From ATZT02 sp964655115 (GTDB lineage Bacteria; Actinomycetota; Actinomycetes; S36-B12; UBA5976): 26,387 bases of DNA. Numbering within the stretch: position 1 is the stretch's first letter; each line of letters starts with the position of its first letter. The translations under genes were made by a program, and so were the position numbers. The stretch spans positions 1 to 26,387 of the forward strand of contig CAZZKM010000015.1 in the NCBI GenBank assembly GCA_964655115.1. Reading direction: 5' to 3'. This document shows positions 7,827 to 17,616 of this stretch, one piece after another. The notes beneath the pieces are model-generated. The model was given only the letters and a program-made list of their open reading frames with translations, made no database searches and was not told the DNA's origin.

Positions 7827-8488
7827 GGTTTAACTACAGGAACTTCTGGAGTAGAAACATCGTAAGATGAAGATGCCATTCTTCTTAAAACTTTCAATAC
7901 AGCCGCTTTTTCATTAGCTTTATCTAAATTTCCCCAATCCACTCTTCTTCCACTTGTTAATAAAAACCAAATTGTATTTGGATTATCTACTGTGGTTGAA
8001 ACAACTTCAGCTTGAAGCCATGCTGGAAAACTTTGCCAAGCTTTAATACCTATTGCCCTACTTTGATCATCAAGACCTAAAACTAATGGCAGATTTGTCT
8101 CAGGGGTAACTGGTTGATAAGCCACACCAGATTCATCTACTAAAAATCTTCCTTCAGCTGTATCAGTTATGGCTAATGGGGTTCGTTCAACAACTTCAAT
8201 TACTAAAGTTGCCGGCCATCCCCTTCTGACATCAACACTTTTTATTTGACTAATAGTTTTAATTCTTTCAGTTGTTTGAGCTACATTTACTCTCAATAAC
8301 TGAATATTTGGTTGAATTTGAGCCAGTTCCAGTATTGAATCAGTAGAAACGACTTGATTTCCTCGAACCTCTACTTTTTTTACAGTCAAAAAAGGTGAAT
8401 ACCAGCCTAGATAAATTAACGTTGCAACTATTGCTAAAAGAAACAAAGTTAGAAATTGAATACGTTTTTTAATGTGTTTTTTAACCAC
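7823..8488 (-). CDS. ftsQ: Cell division protein FtsQ
   Basis: FtsQ is a bitopic membrane protein that links the cytoplasmic ring to the septal synthases through FtsL. The 221 residues show a basic cytoplasmic stub (VKKHIKKRIQ), one membrane helix at about 11-29, and a POTRA domain from about residue 34 (VKKVEVRGNQVVSTDSIL) through the conserved RGWPATLVIEVVERTPLA near 105-120, then the FtsQ beta domain. The start is GTG, 5 nt after the murC stop, without a clear Shine-Dalgarno, so coupled translation is likely. It is the last gene of the minus-strand cluster, and its usual downstream neighbour ftsZ is displaced by about 7.4 kb. Confidence 0.93.
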   Translation of the reverse strand: MVKKHIKKRIQFLTLFLLAIVATLIYLGWYSPFLTVKKVEVRGNQVVSTDSILELAQIQPNIQLLRVNVAQTTERIKTISQIKSVDVRRGWPATLVIEVVERTPLAITDTAEGRFLVDESGVAYQPVTPETNLPLVLGLDDQSRAIGIKAWQSFPAWLQAEVVSTTVDNPNTIWFLLTSGRRVDWGNLDKANEKAAVLKVLRRMASSSYDVSTPEVPVVKP

Positions 8489-8493
8489 TGAAC

Positions 8494-9894
8494 TTATTTA
8501 TTTTCTAGAAGATTTAAAACTTCTGGAGCCAGTAATCCAATGTCTCCTGCTCCCAAAGTCATAATAATGTCATTTGGTTTTGCCCATGAAACCAAATGAT
8601 TTGCGACTTTAGATAAAGATGGTTCAAAAATTACTTGTGACGTTGGCAATGGCACGAATGATGCCATCGTTTGACCACTTGCTCCAGGAATAGCTTCTTC
8701 TCCCGGCGCAAAAACTTCTAAAACCACAACGTTATCTGCAAGTCCCAGGGCTTGACCAAATTCCTTATTAAATAAAGCAGTTCGATAATAATGATGAGCT
8801 TGGAAAGCAACAATTATTTTGCCATCTTTAACGACATCTCTTGCTGCTTTCAAGGTGGCTGCTATTTCGGTTGGATGATGTGCGTAATCATCGTAAAGTC
8901 TAATTCCATTAATACTTCCTTTAAATTCAAATCTTCTACGGGTTCCAGAAAAATTAGAGATTCCTTGTTTCAGTTTTTCAAAATCAAATCCCAGTTCAAG
9001 CCCAACAAGTAAAGCAGCTGCTGCATTTAATGCATTATGGGTTCCCAATACTTTAAGACTTAAATTTCCAATATTTTTACCTTTAAAAATCAAATCAAAA
9101 GTGGGTCCTGGAACGCCCAACTTTAAATTTGAAATCTTAAGATCGCTATTTTCACTTTGTCCGTATGTTAAAACATTTACTGACTTTGATTTTGCAATTT
9201 CTATTAATTTTCTTGCACCTAGGTCATCCTGGCAGATAACTGCAAATCCAGATCTAGTCTTTGTTAATTCTGTAAACTCAACGAAGGCTTTTTCTATTCT
9301 TTCTAAAGTTTGCCAATGATCTAGATGATCTGCTTCAACATTTGTAACTATGACAACTTTAGGTGAAAGCTGTAAAAAAGTTCCATCTGATTCATCTGCT
9401 TCAACAACAAATAATTTATCCTCGCCTAAGTGAGCATTAGATCCTGTCTCTGACAACTCACTTCCAATTGCAAAAGTTGGATCTTGTCCACAAGCTTGTA
9501 AGGCAACTGTGACCATTGAAGTTGTCGTGGTTTTTCCATGAGTTCCAGAAACCGCAATAGTTTCAAATTGTCTGGTAAGAACTCCCAAAGCATCACTTCT
9601 TTTTAATATTTTTAAACCTGAATCCATCGCTTGTTTCAATTCGATATTATTTGGCTTTATCGCTGTTGAATGAATTACGGTGTCGACATTTTCTAAGTTT
9701 TTTACATCATGTCCAATAAAAACTTTCACTCCTAATTTTCTTAATGCCTCTATCCTTCTTGAGTCTTTTGCATCAGAACCACTTACGGCAACACCCTGAG
9801 CAACTAAAAGTCGTGCGATTCCTGACATCCCTGCTCCTCCAATGCCAAGGATGTGAACGCGACCTAAACTTTTTACTTCTTGATTAATTTCCAT
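8494..9894 (-). CDS. murC: UDP-N-acetylmuramate--L-alanine ligase
   Basis: MurC adds L-alanine to UDP-MurNAc with ATP, the first step of stem peptide assembly in the cytoplasm. The 466-residue protein has the N-terminal UDP-binding GIGGAGMSGIA at 17-27, the ATP loop GTHGKTTT at 117-124, VEADESDGTFL for the acidic metal-binding region, HNALNAAAA in the central domain and YDDYAHHPTEI in the C-terminal domain. These are the MurC-type signatures of the Mur ligase family. It begins on the last base of the murG stop (TAATG). Confidence 0.97.
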   Translation of the reverse strand: MEINQEVKSLGRVHILGIGGAGMSGIARLLVAQGVAVSGSDAKDSRRIEALRKLGVKVFIGHDVKNLENVDTVIHSTAIKPNNIELKQAMDSGLKILKRSDALGVLTRQFETIAVSGTHGKTTTTSMVTVALQACGQDPTFAIGSELSETGSNAHLGEDKLFVVEADESDGTFLQLSPKVVIVTNVEADHLDHWQTLERIEKAFVEFTELTKTRSGFAVICQDDLGARKLIEIAKSKSVNVLTYGQSENSDLKISNLKLGVPGPTFDLIFKGKNIGNLSLKVLGTHNALNAAAALLVGLELGFDFEKLKQGISNFSGTRRRFEFKGSINGIRLYDDYAHHPTEIAATLKAARDVVKDGKIIVAFQAHHYYRTALFNKEFGQALGLADNVVVLEVFAPGEEAIPGASGQTMASFVPLPTSQVIFEPSLSKVANHLVSWAKPNDIIMTLGAGDIGLLAPEVLNLLENK

Positions 9895-10979
9895 TATTTA
9901 TTTCCTACTTGTAGCAAATCTAGTACTTTGTTCGCTATTTCAATATCTGCATCTTTTAAACCAAAACTTTTCGCTTTTTGACTCATGGAGGTTAATTTAT
10001 TTTCATCAAAAATATTGCCCATGATTAAATCATAGATTTTTTTACCAGTAATTTCTGAATCTAAAACCAAAAAGCCAGCTCCAGCACGTATTATTTCCTG
10101 AACATTTAAAATTTGCTCACCATTTCCAACCGCGAATGGAACATATATTGCAGGCAATCCCAGAAGTGTTTGCTCCGCGATTGTCATGGCTCCAGCTCTT
10201 GATACAACTAAATCAGACACCGAATATGCCAAATCCATTCTTTCAAGATAAGGGTACGGGTGATAAAAAGAATAACTTTTTAAATCTTGATTTACTTCAT
10301 TTTTTTGCCCCAAAGCATGAATTACTTGAATATTTTTCCCGTCAATAAGTGGAATCAATTCCTCAATGGCTTTATTTATTGACTTTGCTCCTTGTGAACC
10401 CCCGAAAACTAGTAAAGTTTTAAAATTTTCATTTAAATTAAAAAACTTTAATGCTGCATTTTTTAAGTTTTCTTTTTGAAAATCCTTTAACTCCTGCCTT
10501 ATTGGCATTCCAATAGTTTTTGCTTTCTTAATAGATCCTGGAAACATCTCAAACACTTCTTTTGCAATCAAAGATCCAATTTTATTGGCAAAACCTGGTT
10601 TCTTGTTACCCTCGTGAACAATAACTGGAATTCCTTTCAAAAAAGCAGCAATATAGGCAGGCAAAGAAACGTAGGCACCAAATCCCACTACACAGCCGAC
10701 ATTTTTTTCTTTAAAAATTTTTAACGTTATCGAAATACTTTGGATTAATTTAAAAGGAAAAGAAATAATCTCAAAATTTAATTTTCTTGGAAGTAGAACT
10801 GCTGGAATTAAGTTTAATTCAAATCCAGTAGTTGGAATTAATTGTTGCTCTAATCCTTTAGATGTTCCTATAAAAAAAATTGATAATTGTGAATTTTTAT
10901 TTTTTAAGATTCGGGCACAAGCAAGAGCTGGTTGTATATGTCCTGCAGTGCCCCCAGCTGCAAGTGCAATTGATTTCAT
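9894..10979 (-). CDS. murG: Undecaprenyldiphospho-muramoylpentapeptide beta-N-acetylglucosaminyltransferase
   Basis: MurG transfers GlcNAc from UDP-GlcNAc to lipid I, giving lipid II on the inner membrane face. Its 361 residues show the GGTAGHIQPALA loop at 9-20, HEGNKKPGFANK near 121-132, GGSQGAKSIN in the second Rossmann domain, and the RAGAMTIAE donor-binding signature. The GGTAGH variant of the first loop, rather than GGTGGH, is common in actinobacteria. It overlaps ftsW by 4 nt (ATGA) and is followed by murC with a 1-nt overlap, so synthesis and flipping/polymerisation genes are directly coupled. Confidence 0.97.
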   Translation of the reverse strand: MKSIALAAGGTAGHIQPALACARILKNKNSQLSIFFIGTSKGLEQQLIPTTGFELNLIPAVLLPRKLNFEIISFPFKLIQSISITLKIFKEKNVGCVVGFGAYVSLPAYIAAFLKGIPVIVHEGNKKPGFANKIGSLIAKEVFEMFPGSIKKAKTIGMPIRQELKDFQKENLKNAALKFFNLNENFKTLLVFGGSQGAKSINKAIEELIPLIDGKNIQVIHALGQKNEVNQDLKSYSFYHPYPYLERMDLAYSVSDLVVSRAGAMTIAEQTLLGLPAIYVPFAVGNGEQILNVQEIIRAGAGFLVLDSEITGKKIYDLIMGNIFDENKLTSMSQKAKSFGLKDADIEIANKVLDLLQVGNK

Positions 10980-12172
10980 ATTTTAATTCTTTTGAGTTTC
11001 TTTTGACTCTTTAATTCATTTTTTACACTTGGTTCTGCTCTTAAAACTGCTAACAATACTCCCAGTGCGGCCAAGGTAAAAATTAAAGAAGATCCTCCAT
11101 AGGAAACTAAAGGTAAAGGAACTCCTGTTACTGGAAGAAGAGCCAATACTGCACCAATATTTATAAATGACTGAACCACAATCCAAGCCATCACTGATGT
11201 TGCAATAAGTCTTGTGAAAAAGTCATTAGTTTTTCGAGCTAAAGTTAGAGCCACATAACCAATTGTTCCAATTAAAACTAAAACAATTACTGTTCCTACT
11301 AATCCAAGTTCCTCTCCCACCACTGCAAAAATAAAATCGGTATGAGCTGCAGGTAACCAACCCCACTTTTCTCGACTTGCCCCAAGTCCAATTCCAGTCC
11401 AACCACCTGTTGCAAGTGCATATTTACCATGAAGTACTTGCCAACCTGCGTCTTGATTTTCTGCTGTGGGATTTAGCCATGACACAAATCTTTGAACTCT
11501 ATATCCTTCTCTAATAGATAAAACAAAAATTCCTACAAGTCCCGCTAAAATTGCCCAACTAAACATTTTTAAAGGAGCACCAGCTGCATAAAAAAGTGCT
11601 AACACTATCGGTCCAATAATTAAAGTTGTACCTAAATCACCTTCCATGACAATTAAAACTGCAATCAATATTCCAACTGGAAATACTGGAACCAATAAAT
11701 TTTGCCAAGTTGTTATTCGAGTTTTGATTTGTCTGCTTAATACGACCGAACCCCAAATAATAAAGGTTAGTTTTGCAATTTCACTTGGTTGAAGTCTAAA
11801 CGGACCCCATAAACTTATCCAATTTCTTTGACCTGCCACAGATATACCTATTCCAGGAATTAAAACTAAAACCAACAAAATTAGTGAAATCCATAAACCA
11901 ATGTGTGCCCATTTATGAAAGAAAACTTTAGGAAGTCTACTTATAAAAAGCATTATCACTACCCCGATTGCGGCAAACATTAATTGACGCAAGAAAATTA
12001 CATATTGATTATCAAATTGTTTGTATGAAACAGTTGTTGAAGCAGACAAAATCATAACTATTCCAATAAATAAAAGTGCAAAAATAGAAATTAGTAATGC
12101 GTAGTAATGCTTACTTGATAATTGATCATTTGATTTAACAGATTTAGTGATTGAATCTTGCTTACTCGCCAT
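10976..12172 (-). CDS. ftsW: Septal peptidoglycan glycosyltransferase FtsW (SEDS family)
   Basis: FtsW polymerises lipid II into septal glycan strands together with FtsI. The 398-residue protein has about ten membrane helices after a polar N-terminal region of about 25 residues. Conserved SEDS segments include LSASTTVSY after the first helix, FRLQPSEIAKL, EGDLGTTLI, the long extracytoplasmic loop with the AHTDFIFAVVGEELG motif, and GVPLPLVSYGGSSL near the end. A basic C-terminal tail (SQKKLKRIKI) follows. Because it lies between murD and murG in the division cluster, FtsW is preferred over RodA. Its ATG overlaps the murD stop by one base. Confidence 0.96.
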   Translation of the reverse strand: MASKQDSITKSVKSNDQLSSKHYYALLISIFALLFIGIVMILSASTTVSYKQFDNQYVIFLRQLMFAAIGVVIMLFISRLPKVFFHKWAHIGLWISLILLVLVLIPGIGISVAGQRNWISLWGPFRLQPSEIAKLTFIIWGSVVLSRQIKTRITTWQNLLVPVFPVGILIAVLIVMEGDLGTTLIIGPIVLALFYAAGAPLKMFSWAILAGLVGIFVLSIREGYRVQRFVSWLNPTAENQDAGWQVLHGKYALATGGWTGIGLGASREKWGWLPAAHTDFIFAVVGEELGLVGTVIVLVLIGTIGYVALTLARKTNDFFTRLIATSVMAWIVVQSFINIGAVLALLPVTGVPLPLVSYGGSSLIFTLAALGVLLAVLRAEPSVKNELKSQKKLKRIKI

Positions 12173-13611
12173 TATTTTGCACCTTTTATTTTATTAAATG
12201 CATCAGTAAAAGCATTGCCTCTTGCTTTGTAATCTTTGAACATATCCCAAGAAGCACATCCTGGAGCAAGTAAAACAGTGTCACCACTTGAAGCAAAAGA
12301 TTTTGCTGCTTGAACTACTTCTAGCATCGCTTCTTCGTCGCTTCTTTCAATTAGTTTTATAGGCATATCTGGAGCAATACTTTTAATTGTATTAAAAATT
12401 ATGTCTTTATCTTTTCCTAACAACACGGCAGCTTTAATTTTTTTTGCATTTTTAGTGATTAATTCTGAAAAATCTTGACCTTTTGACAAACCACCTGCAA
12501 TCCAAATCACATTTTCAAAGGCTTGAATCGATGTTTGTGCCGCATGACAGTTTGTAGCTTTGGAGTCATCAATAAATTTAACTCCTTCAATTTCACCAAT
12601 CAAAGAAATTCGATGTGGTGCTGGAACAAAATTTCTTAAACCATCTCTGACATGAATTGGTTCAACGCCATAGGATCTAGCAAGTGCAGCGGCAGCAAGT
12701 GCATTAGCAATGTTGTGGGGAGCATTTGACGAGAGATCTTCAATTGTGCAAAGTTCTTGCGCATGAGTTTTTCTATCTTCTACAAATGCTCTATCAACCA
12801 AAACATTTTCAACTAATCCAAACATCGAAAGTCCAGGAACGCCCATAGTAAATCCAATGGCTCTGGCCCCTTCTATGACATCTGCTTCTTCAACCATTTT
12901 TTCTGTTACAGGATCATCTACGTTATAAACAGCAGATTTTTGAACATTTCTGTAAACAAGAGCTTTTGTATTTCGATAATTTTCAAAAGTCTCGAAATGA
13001 TCCAAATGATCTTGAGCTAAATTTAAACAAACTGCAGAATGTGCGGATACATTTCTTAAAAAAGGAAGTTGTGGTGCACCCACCTCTACCGCAAGAACAT
13101 CTGCAGGCATTGGATCCATAACTGCACTCACCAATGATTCTCCGATATTTCCTACAGCTGGTGCTTTTAGTCCTGCTGCGTTTAAAATTGAAGAAAGCAT
13201 CAAAGTTGCTGTTGTTTTCCCATTAGTTCCAGTCACAAATAACCATGGTGTAGGAAATTCTAAATTTCTTAATCTCCAGGCAAGTTCAAATTCTCCCCAA
13301 ATTTCAATTTTTTTTAAATTGGCTTCAGAAATAATTTTTGAATTAGGTTTGACACCTGGTGAAACTACTAAAAGATTTGTTTGAGCAGGAATTTCTCCTG
13401 TGTAATTTAGATAAGTTTTGGCTCCCAGAATTTCTAAAACTGTGGCATGTTCTTTTTGTACATCCCCTGAACCTTGATCAATGATCGAAACATTTGCTCC
13501 CATTTCAATCAATGCATCAGCTGCCGCAAATCCTGCAACTCCTAAGCCAACAACACAAGCATTTACTTTGGTCCAGTCACTATTTCTGTTGTGTCTTAAC
13601 CAATCGATCAT
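12172..13611 (-). CDS. murD: UDP-N-acetylmuramoyl-L-alanine--D-glutamate ligase
   Basis: MurD adds D-glutamate to UDP-MurNAc-L-Ala. The chosen start, MIDWLRHNRN, gives 479 residues and an ATGA overlap with mraY; a longer open frame begins 96 nt upstream but lies inside mraY and encodes a cysteine-rich stretch unlike the family. The protein shows the UDP-binding VVGLGVAGFAAADAL at about 20-34, the ATP loop GTNGKTT at 128-134, NLAQDHLDHF for the central domain, and DDSKATNCHAA and GGLSKGQDF in the C-terminal domain, all MurD-specific. LLAPGCASWDMFKDY near the end is another MurD signature. It couples to ftsW by a 1-nt overlap. Confidence 0.96.
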   Translation of the reverse strand: MIDWLRHNRNSDWTKVNACVVGLGVAGFAAADALIEMGANVSIIDQGSGDVQKEHATVLEILGAKTYLNYTGEIPAQTNLLVVSPGVKPNSKIISEANLKKIEIWGEFELAWRLRNLEFPTPWLFVTGTNGKTTATLMLSSILNAAGLKAPAVGNIGESLVSAVMDPMPADVLAVEVGAPQLPFLRNVSAHSAVCLNLAQDHLDHFETFENYRNTKALVYRNVQKSAVYNVDDPVTEKMVEEADVIEGARAIGFTMGVPGLSMFGLVENVLVDRAFVEDRKTHAQELCTIEDLSSNAPHNIANALAAAALARSYGVEPIHVRDGLRNFVPAPHRISLIGEIEGVKFIDDSKATNCHAAQTSIQAFENVIWIAGGLSKGQDFSELITKNAKKIKAAVLLGKDKDIIFNTIKSIAPDMPIKLIERSDEEAMLEVVQAAKSFASSGDTVLLAPGCASWDMFKDYKARGNAFTDAFNKIKGAK

Positions 13612-14675
13612 GCCCTGACCCAACTTGCATAAAACAAAGCAAGACCAGCTGCAACAAATGCTCCATGAATTACCCAAAAACGAACAACGATTTGAATCTC
13701 TGGCCATCCAAGCATCTCAAAGTGATGATGCAATGGTGCCATTTTAAAGATTCGTTTACCAGTTAATTTAAATGAACCGACTTGTAAAATTACCGAAATT
13801 GTAATTAACACAAAAAGTCCTGCTAGAAAAGCAATCAATAGTTGTGTTCTTGTCATAATGGCAAGACCTGCGATTGCTCCTCCAATTGCCAGAGATCCAG
13901 TGTCACCCATAAATATTTTTGCAGGAGCGGTGTTCCACCATAAAAATCCGATACATGCTCCGGCGACACTTGCTGCAAATACTGCAAGATCTAATGGATC
14001 TCTAACGTCATAACACGTAGCGTTTTGTTCAAAAGAACAATTCTGATTAAATTCAAAAACTCCAATTAAAATATAAGCACCAAGAGTAAGAACAGCAGCA
14101 CCTGCTGCTAATCCATCTAATCCATCTGTCAAGTTAACAGCATTTGTTGCAGCAGTAATTAAAAACCAAACCAACAAAATAAATAAAACTGTAGGTAGAA
14201 CTAGATTTGTGTCTCTTACTACCGAAAGTGCAGTTGAACCCGGGGTTCTTCCAAATTCGTCAGGAAAATTTAGGGCGAAATATCCAAAAATAAAAGAAAC
14301 AATTGCTTGACCTATTAACTTTGTTCGCGCTCTTATTCCACGACTATTTTGTTTGTATATTTTTAAATAATCATCAGCAAAACCAACTAAAGCTAATCCA
14401 AACATCAAAGCAAGTGCCATTAATGCAGAAAGGGTTGGTGGTCGCCATAAAAGTAAGTGCGCCATGGAATATCCAACAACAGAACTACCAAGAATTGATA
14501 AACCACCCATTGAAGGAGTTCCGACTTTTGATTGATGTTCTGGATAATTAATGTCTCCTTCTGAAATTCTTATAGCTTGTGATTTACCTCTTTTTCTAAG
14601 AGCTTTAATTAAAAGTGGTGTTGTAAAAAGTGAAAAAATCATCGAAAACACACCAGCAATGATGATTAGCCTCAT
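13608..14675 (-). CDS. mraY: Phospho-N-acetylmuramoyl-pentapeptide-transferase
   Basis: MraY moves phospho-MurNAc-pentapeptide from UDP to undecaprenyl phosphate, making lipid I. This 355-residue polytopic membrane protein carries the expected cytoplasmic loops: HQSKVGTPSMGGL near residue 48, the FADDYLKI aspartates, NLTDGLDGLAAG, FMGDTGSLAIGG and the MAPLHHHFE histidine motif. A short periplasmic loop with two cysteines (NCSF and ATCYD) precedes RDPLDLAVF, a pattern I know from actinobacterial MraY. It overlaps both murF upstream and murD downstream by ATGA. Confidence 0.97.
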   Translation of the reverse strand: MRLIIIAGVFSMIFSLFTTPLLIKALRKRGKSQAIRISEGDINYPEHQSKVGTPSMGGLSILGSSVVGYSMAHLLLWRPPTLSALMALALMFGLALVGFADDYLKIYKQNSRGIRARTKLIGQAIVSFIFGYFALNFPDEFGRTPGSTALSVVRDTNLVLPTVLFILLVWFLITAATNAVNLTDGLDGLAAGAAVLTLGAYILIGVFEFNQNCSFEQNATCYDVRDPLDLAVFAASVAGACIGFLWWNTAPAKIFMGDTGSLAIGGAIAGLAIMTRTQLLIAFLAGLFVLITISVILQVGSFKLTGKRIFKMAPLHHHFEMLGWPEIQIVVRFWVIHGAFVAAGLALFYASWVRA

Positions 14676-16120
14676 GGACCAACCTCCTGGATTTTCGAAA
14701 TTAAATTCTCGTCGAAACCTGAAATGATTACTTGAGCGACTCGCTCTAACCCGATAGAACGAGAGGCTTTGACTAATACTAAATCTTTATTTTGTAAAAG
14801 CACCTTACAAACTTTAATTGCTTCAAAAATATTATCGGAATATGTGGCTGAACCTCTATAATTATTTAGCATTAAATAATCATAAATATATTTTGCACCC
14901 GGTCCAATAACTAAAGTGTTATTTATATCTAAGTCAATTATTTTTTGTGCAACTAACTCATGGTAAATCTTAGATCCAGTGCCGAGTTCTCGCATCTCAC
15001 CTAGTATTGCCCATGTATTTCTATTTTGGGACTTTGTTTTTAAAGTTTCAAGTGCGGCAATAACTGATTCTGGATTGGCATTGTAGGTGTCATTTATAAC
15101 TTCAATTCCGGCTTTTGATTTCTCAACTTGCATTCTAAGTTTGCTTTTTGGAAAAGATTTAGATATTTTTTGGGCAATGCTTTCAACATTAATACCTAAA
15201 CTTATTAAGCATGCTGCCGCAGCTAATGAATTTGAAACTTGATGCAGTCCTACTAGATTTAACTTAATATCTGCTTTTTGATCTTTATAATTTAGTGTGT
15301 ATGTTGCAAAACCTTCGTTATCTATTTTGATATTTGTAGCAAATACATCTGCATCCTTTGTTCCAAAAGTTAAGATGTCTGCTTTAGTAAGAGTTTTTAA
15401 TTTCTCAAAAGATTCATCATCTTTGTTTAAAATTGCAATTTTATTACTTTCTAATGATGAAATTATTTCAGATTTTGCTTTTAATATATTTTCTTTTGAA
15501 CCAAAAATTTCAATATGAGCTGTTCCAATATTTAAGATTAAAGATATATCTGGTTGGACAATTTCACAAAGTTGTCTAATATTTCCAATTCTTCTTGCTC
15601 CCATTTCGCTAACAAGAACTTTAGTATTTTCATCGCATTTAAGAATTGTGATTGGTAAACCGATCTCGTTATTAAAACTTCCCTCAGGTGCAACTGTAGG
15701 ACCAATTAATTCTGCCAAATCAGAAATTAAATCTTTAGTCGTTGTTTTACCCGTGGAGCCTGTTAGAGCAATTTTTTTAATGTTCGGAAGTTTTTCTAGA
15801 ACAAATTTAGCTAATTTTAATAGCGCAATTACAGCACTTTGATTTTCATCTTTTGCATTAACTTTTCCTTCATTTACTACAATACATGGCAGGTTTGGAA
15901 TAAGTTTTTCACAAATTACTCCTACAGCTCCGTTATTGATTGCTTGTTGTGCAAAATCAGCACCATTAACTTTCTGTCCATTTAAAGCAATAAACAGATC
16001 CCCTGATTTAACTTTCCTAGAGTCAATTTCAACATTGCCATTGACCAAAATATTTGAGTATAAATTTTCAACATTTCCATTTACTGCTTGGGCAATCTCT
16101 TTAAGAGTTAATTTAATCAT
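14672..16120 (-). CDS. murF: UDP-N-acetylmuramoyl-tripeptide--D-alanyl-D-alanine ligase
   Basis: MurF adds D-Ala-D-Ala to complete the pentapeptide. The 482 residues have the MurF N-terminal substrate domain (EIDSRKVKSGDLFIALNGQKVNG split across 31-53), the ATP loop GSTGKTTTKD at 121-130, EGSFNNEIGLP at about 145-155, VSEMGAR, and NDTYNANPESV with the conserved Asn-Pro-Ser/Glu turn in the C-terminal domain. Codon use is noticeably rich in A/T third positions, like the neighbouring murG. It overlaps murE and mraY by ATGA on each side. No D-Ala-D-Ala ligase gene is in the window. Confidence 0.96.
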   Translation of the reverse strand: MIKLTLKEIAQAVNGNVENLYSNILVNGNVEIDSRKVKSGDLFIALNGQKVNGADFAQQAINNGAVGVICEKLIPNLPCIVVNEGKVNAKDENQSAVIALLKLAKFVLEKLPNIKKIALTGSTGKTTTKDLISDLAELIGPTVAPEGSFNNEIGLPITILKCDENTKVLVSEMGARRIGNIRQLCEIVQPDISLILNIGTAHIEIFGSKENILKAKSEIISSLESNKIAILNKDDESFEKLKTLTKADILTFGTKDADVFATNIKIDNEGFATYTLNYKDQKADIKLNLVGLHQVSNSLAAAACLISLGINVESIAQKISKSFPKSKLRMQVEKSKAGIEVINDTYNANPESVIAALETLKTKSQNRNTWAILGEMRELGTGSKIYHELVAQKIIDLDINNTLVIGPGAKYIYDYLMLNNYRGSATYSDNIFEAIKVCKVLLQNKDLVLVKASRSIGLERVAQVIISGFDENLISKIQEVGP

Positions 16121-17616
16121 TTGTACTTTTCTTCCATTAAATCTTTTGTAATTGTGTAATCATTGAATGGAAACATTTGTCCTTTAATTTCCTGATATCT
16201 TTCATGACCTTTGCCTAAAACTGCAATTGTGTCAAATTCTGTGGCGATTGATATTGCTTTTTGAATTGCATCTTTTCTATTACCGATTTCAACAACTTTA
16301 TTTTTTGAATTAATTCCAGAAATCACAGATTCTCGAATATTCTCAGGATTTTCATCTCTGGGATTATCATCGGTAATAATCATCAAATCAGAATATTTTT
16401 CTACAGCACTTCCCATTTTAGGTCTTTTTTCTTTATCTCTATTTCCACCTGCACCAACTATTGATATTAAGTTTCCTTTAGTTTCTTTACGCAATGTCGC
16501 CAAAACATTTTCGATTGCTTCTGGCGAGTGAGCGTAATCGATAATTGCTAACGGAGCACCGGGAACAATTACTGGTTGCATTCTTCCAGGAATTTGAACA
16601 TTCTCTAAACCTTTAATAAATGTAGATAAATTTATATCTAACTTATTTGCAAGTGCTATAGCTAAAGATGCATTAAAAGCATTAAAACTACCTGCGAAAC
16701 TTAGATTTATATTAAAACTTTGTTTGTTTGATTTAGTCAGTTTAAAGTCAACGTGACCAAGTGCAGCGGTGATGTCAGTTACTCGCCAGTAATTCTCGAC
16801 ATCACCGCCTAAACTCTCAACATTTATTTCAATTATTGATTCCAGTTTCTTACCCCAAGTATCATTTGTTGTAATAACTGCATCTTGCGAAAAATTATCT
16901 TTAAATAACAATGATTTTGCTTCAAAATAATCTTGCATATTTTTGTGAAAATCTAGGTGATCTTGACTTAAATTTGTAAAACCTACTGCTTTATATCTAG
17001 TTCCATTCACTCTTCCCAAAGTTAGGGCATGTGAAGAAACTTCCATGGAAATTGCTTTTGCACCATTTTGTACAGCCAAAGCAAATATTCTTTGCAATTC
17101 CGGTGCTTCAGGAGTGGTTCTTTCACTTTCAATCTTTAAACCTGGAATTTCAATTCCTGCTGTTCCTAAAAGTCCAGTTGAAATTCCACAATGCTCCAAA
17201 CCAGCTTTTAGTAGCCACGCTGTCGTTGTTTTTCCATTAGTTCCAGTTATTCCAAAAACATCCATTTTGTGTGATGGATTCTCGTAAATATGTGAAGAAA
17301 TATCACCAACAATTTTTTTAACATTTTGAGCAATAAGCACTGGAACTATACTTTGCTCAATTAATTCTGCACCTTTAGCATCAGTTAAAACAGCTTTAGC
17401 TCCATTTTGTATGGCTTCATTTGCAAATTTTGCCCCATGAGTTTTTTCTCCAGGAATTGCAACAAATAATTCTCCTACTTCTATTTCTTTTGATTTATTG
17501 GAAACCCCATTTAAATAAACTTCTTGTGAATTAAATTTTAAATCAAATTTTTGGCAAAGTTCTGTAGTTGAAACATCTCTGACTTTTGGCTTGGGAAGTT
17601 TCATAAAACTCACCAT
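16117..17616 (-). CDS. murE: UDP-N-acetylmuramoyl-L-alanyl-D-glutamate--2,6-diaminopimelate ligase
   Basis: MurE adds the third residue of the stem peptide. The DDNPRDE motif (DNPR at 417-420) is the mark of enzymes that use meso-diaminopimelate rather than lysine, so the wall chemistry can be predicted. Other features are GTNGKTTTAW at 125-134, SMEVSSHAL at 190-198, NLSQDHLDFH, and IDYAHSPEAIENVL at the C-terminal domain. The start is ambiguous. The ATG used here overlaps ftsI by 7 nt, but a second in-frame ATG four codons later, at 17604 (MKLPKPK), has GGTGAG 4 nt upstream and may be the real one. The difference does not affect function. Confidence 0.96.
   Translation of the reverse strand: MVSFMKLPKPKVRDVSTTELCQKFDLKFNSQEVYLNGVSNKSKEIEVGELFVAIPGEKTHGAKFANEAIQNGAKAVLTDAKGAELIEQSIVPVLIAQNVKKIVGDISSHIYENPSHKMDVFGITGTNGKTTTAWLLKAGLEHCGISTGLLGTAGIEIPGLKIESERTTPEAPELQRIFALAVQNGAKAISMEVSSHALTLGRVNGTRYKAVGFTNLSQDHLDFHKNMQDYFEAKSLLFKDNFSQDAVITTNDTWGKKLESIIEINVESLGGDVENYWRVTDITAALGHVDFKLTKSNKQSFNINLSFAGSFNAFNASLAIALANKLDINLSTFIKGLENVQIPGRMQPVIVPGAPLAIIDYAHSPEAIENVLATLRKETKGNLISIVGAGGNRDKEKRPKMGSAVEKYSDLMIITDDNPRDENPENIRESVISGINSKNKVVEIGNRKDAIQKAISIATEFDTIAVLGKGHERYQEIKGQMFPFNDYTITKDLMEEKYK

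Noticed and set aside
13612..13707. Extended N-terminus of murD giving a 511-residue protein
   Set aside because: The extra 32 codons lie within mraY and encode a cysteine- and serine-rich stretch unlike MurD; the ATG at 13611 gives an ATGA overlap and a normal family start.
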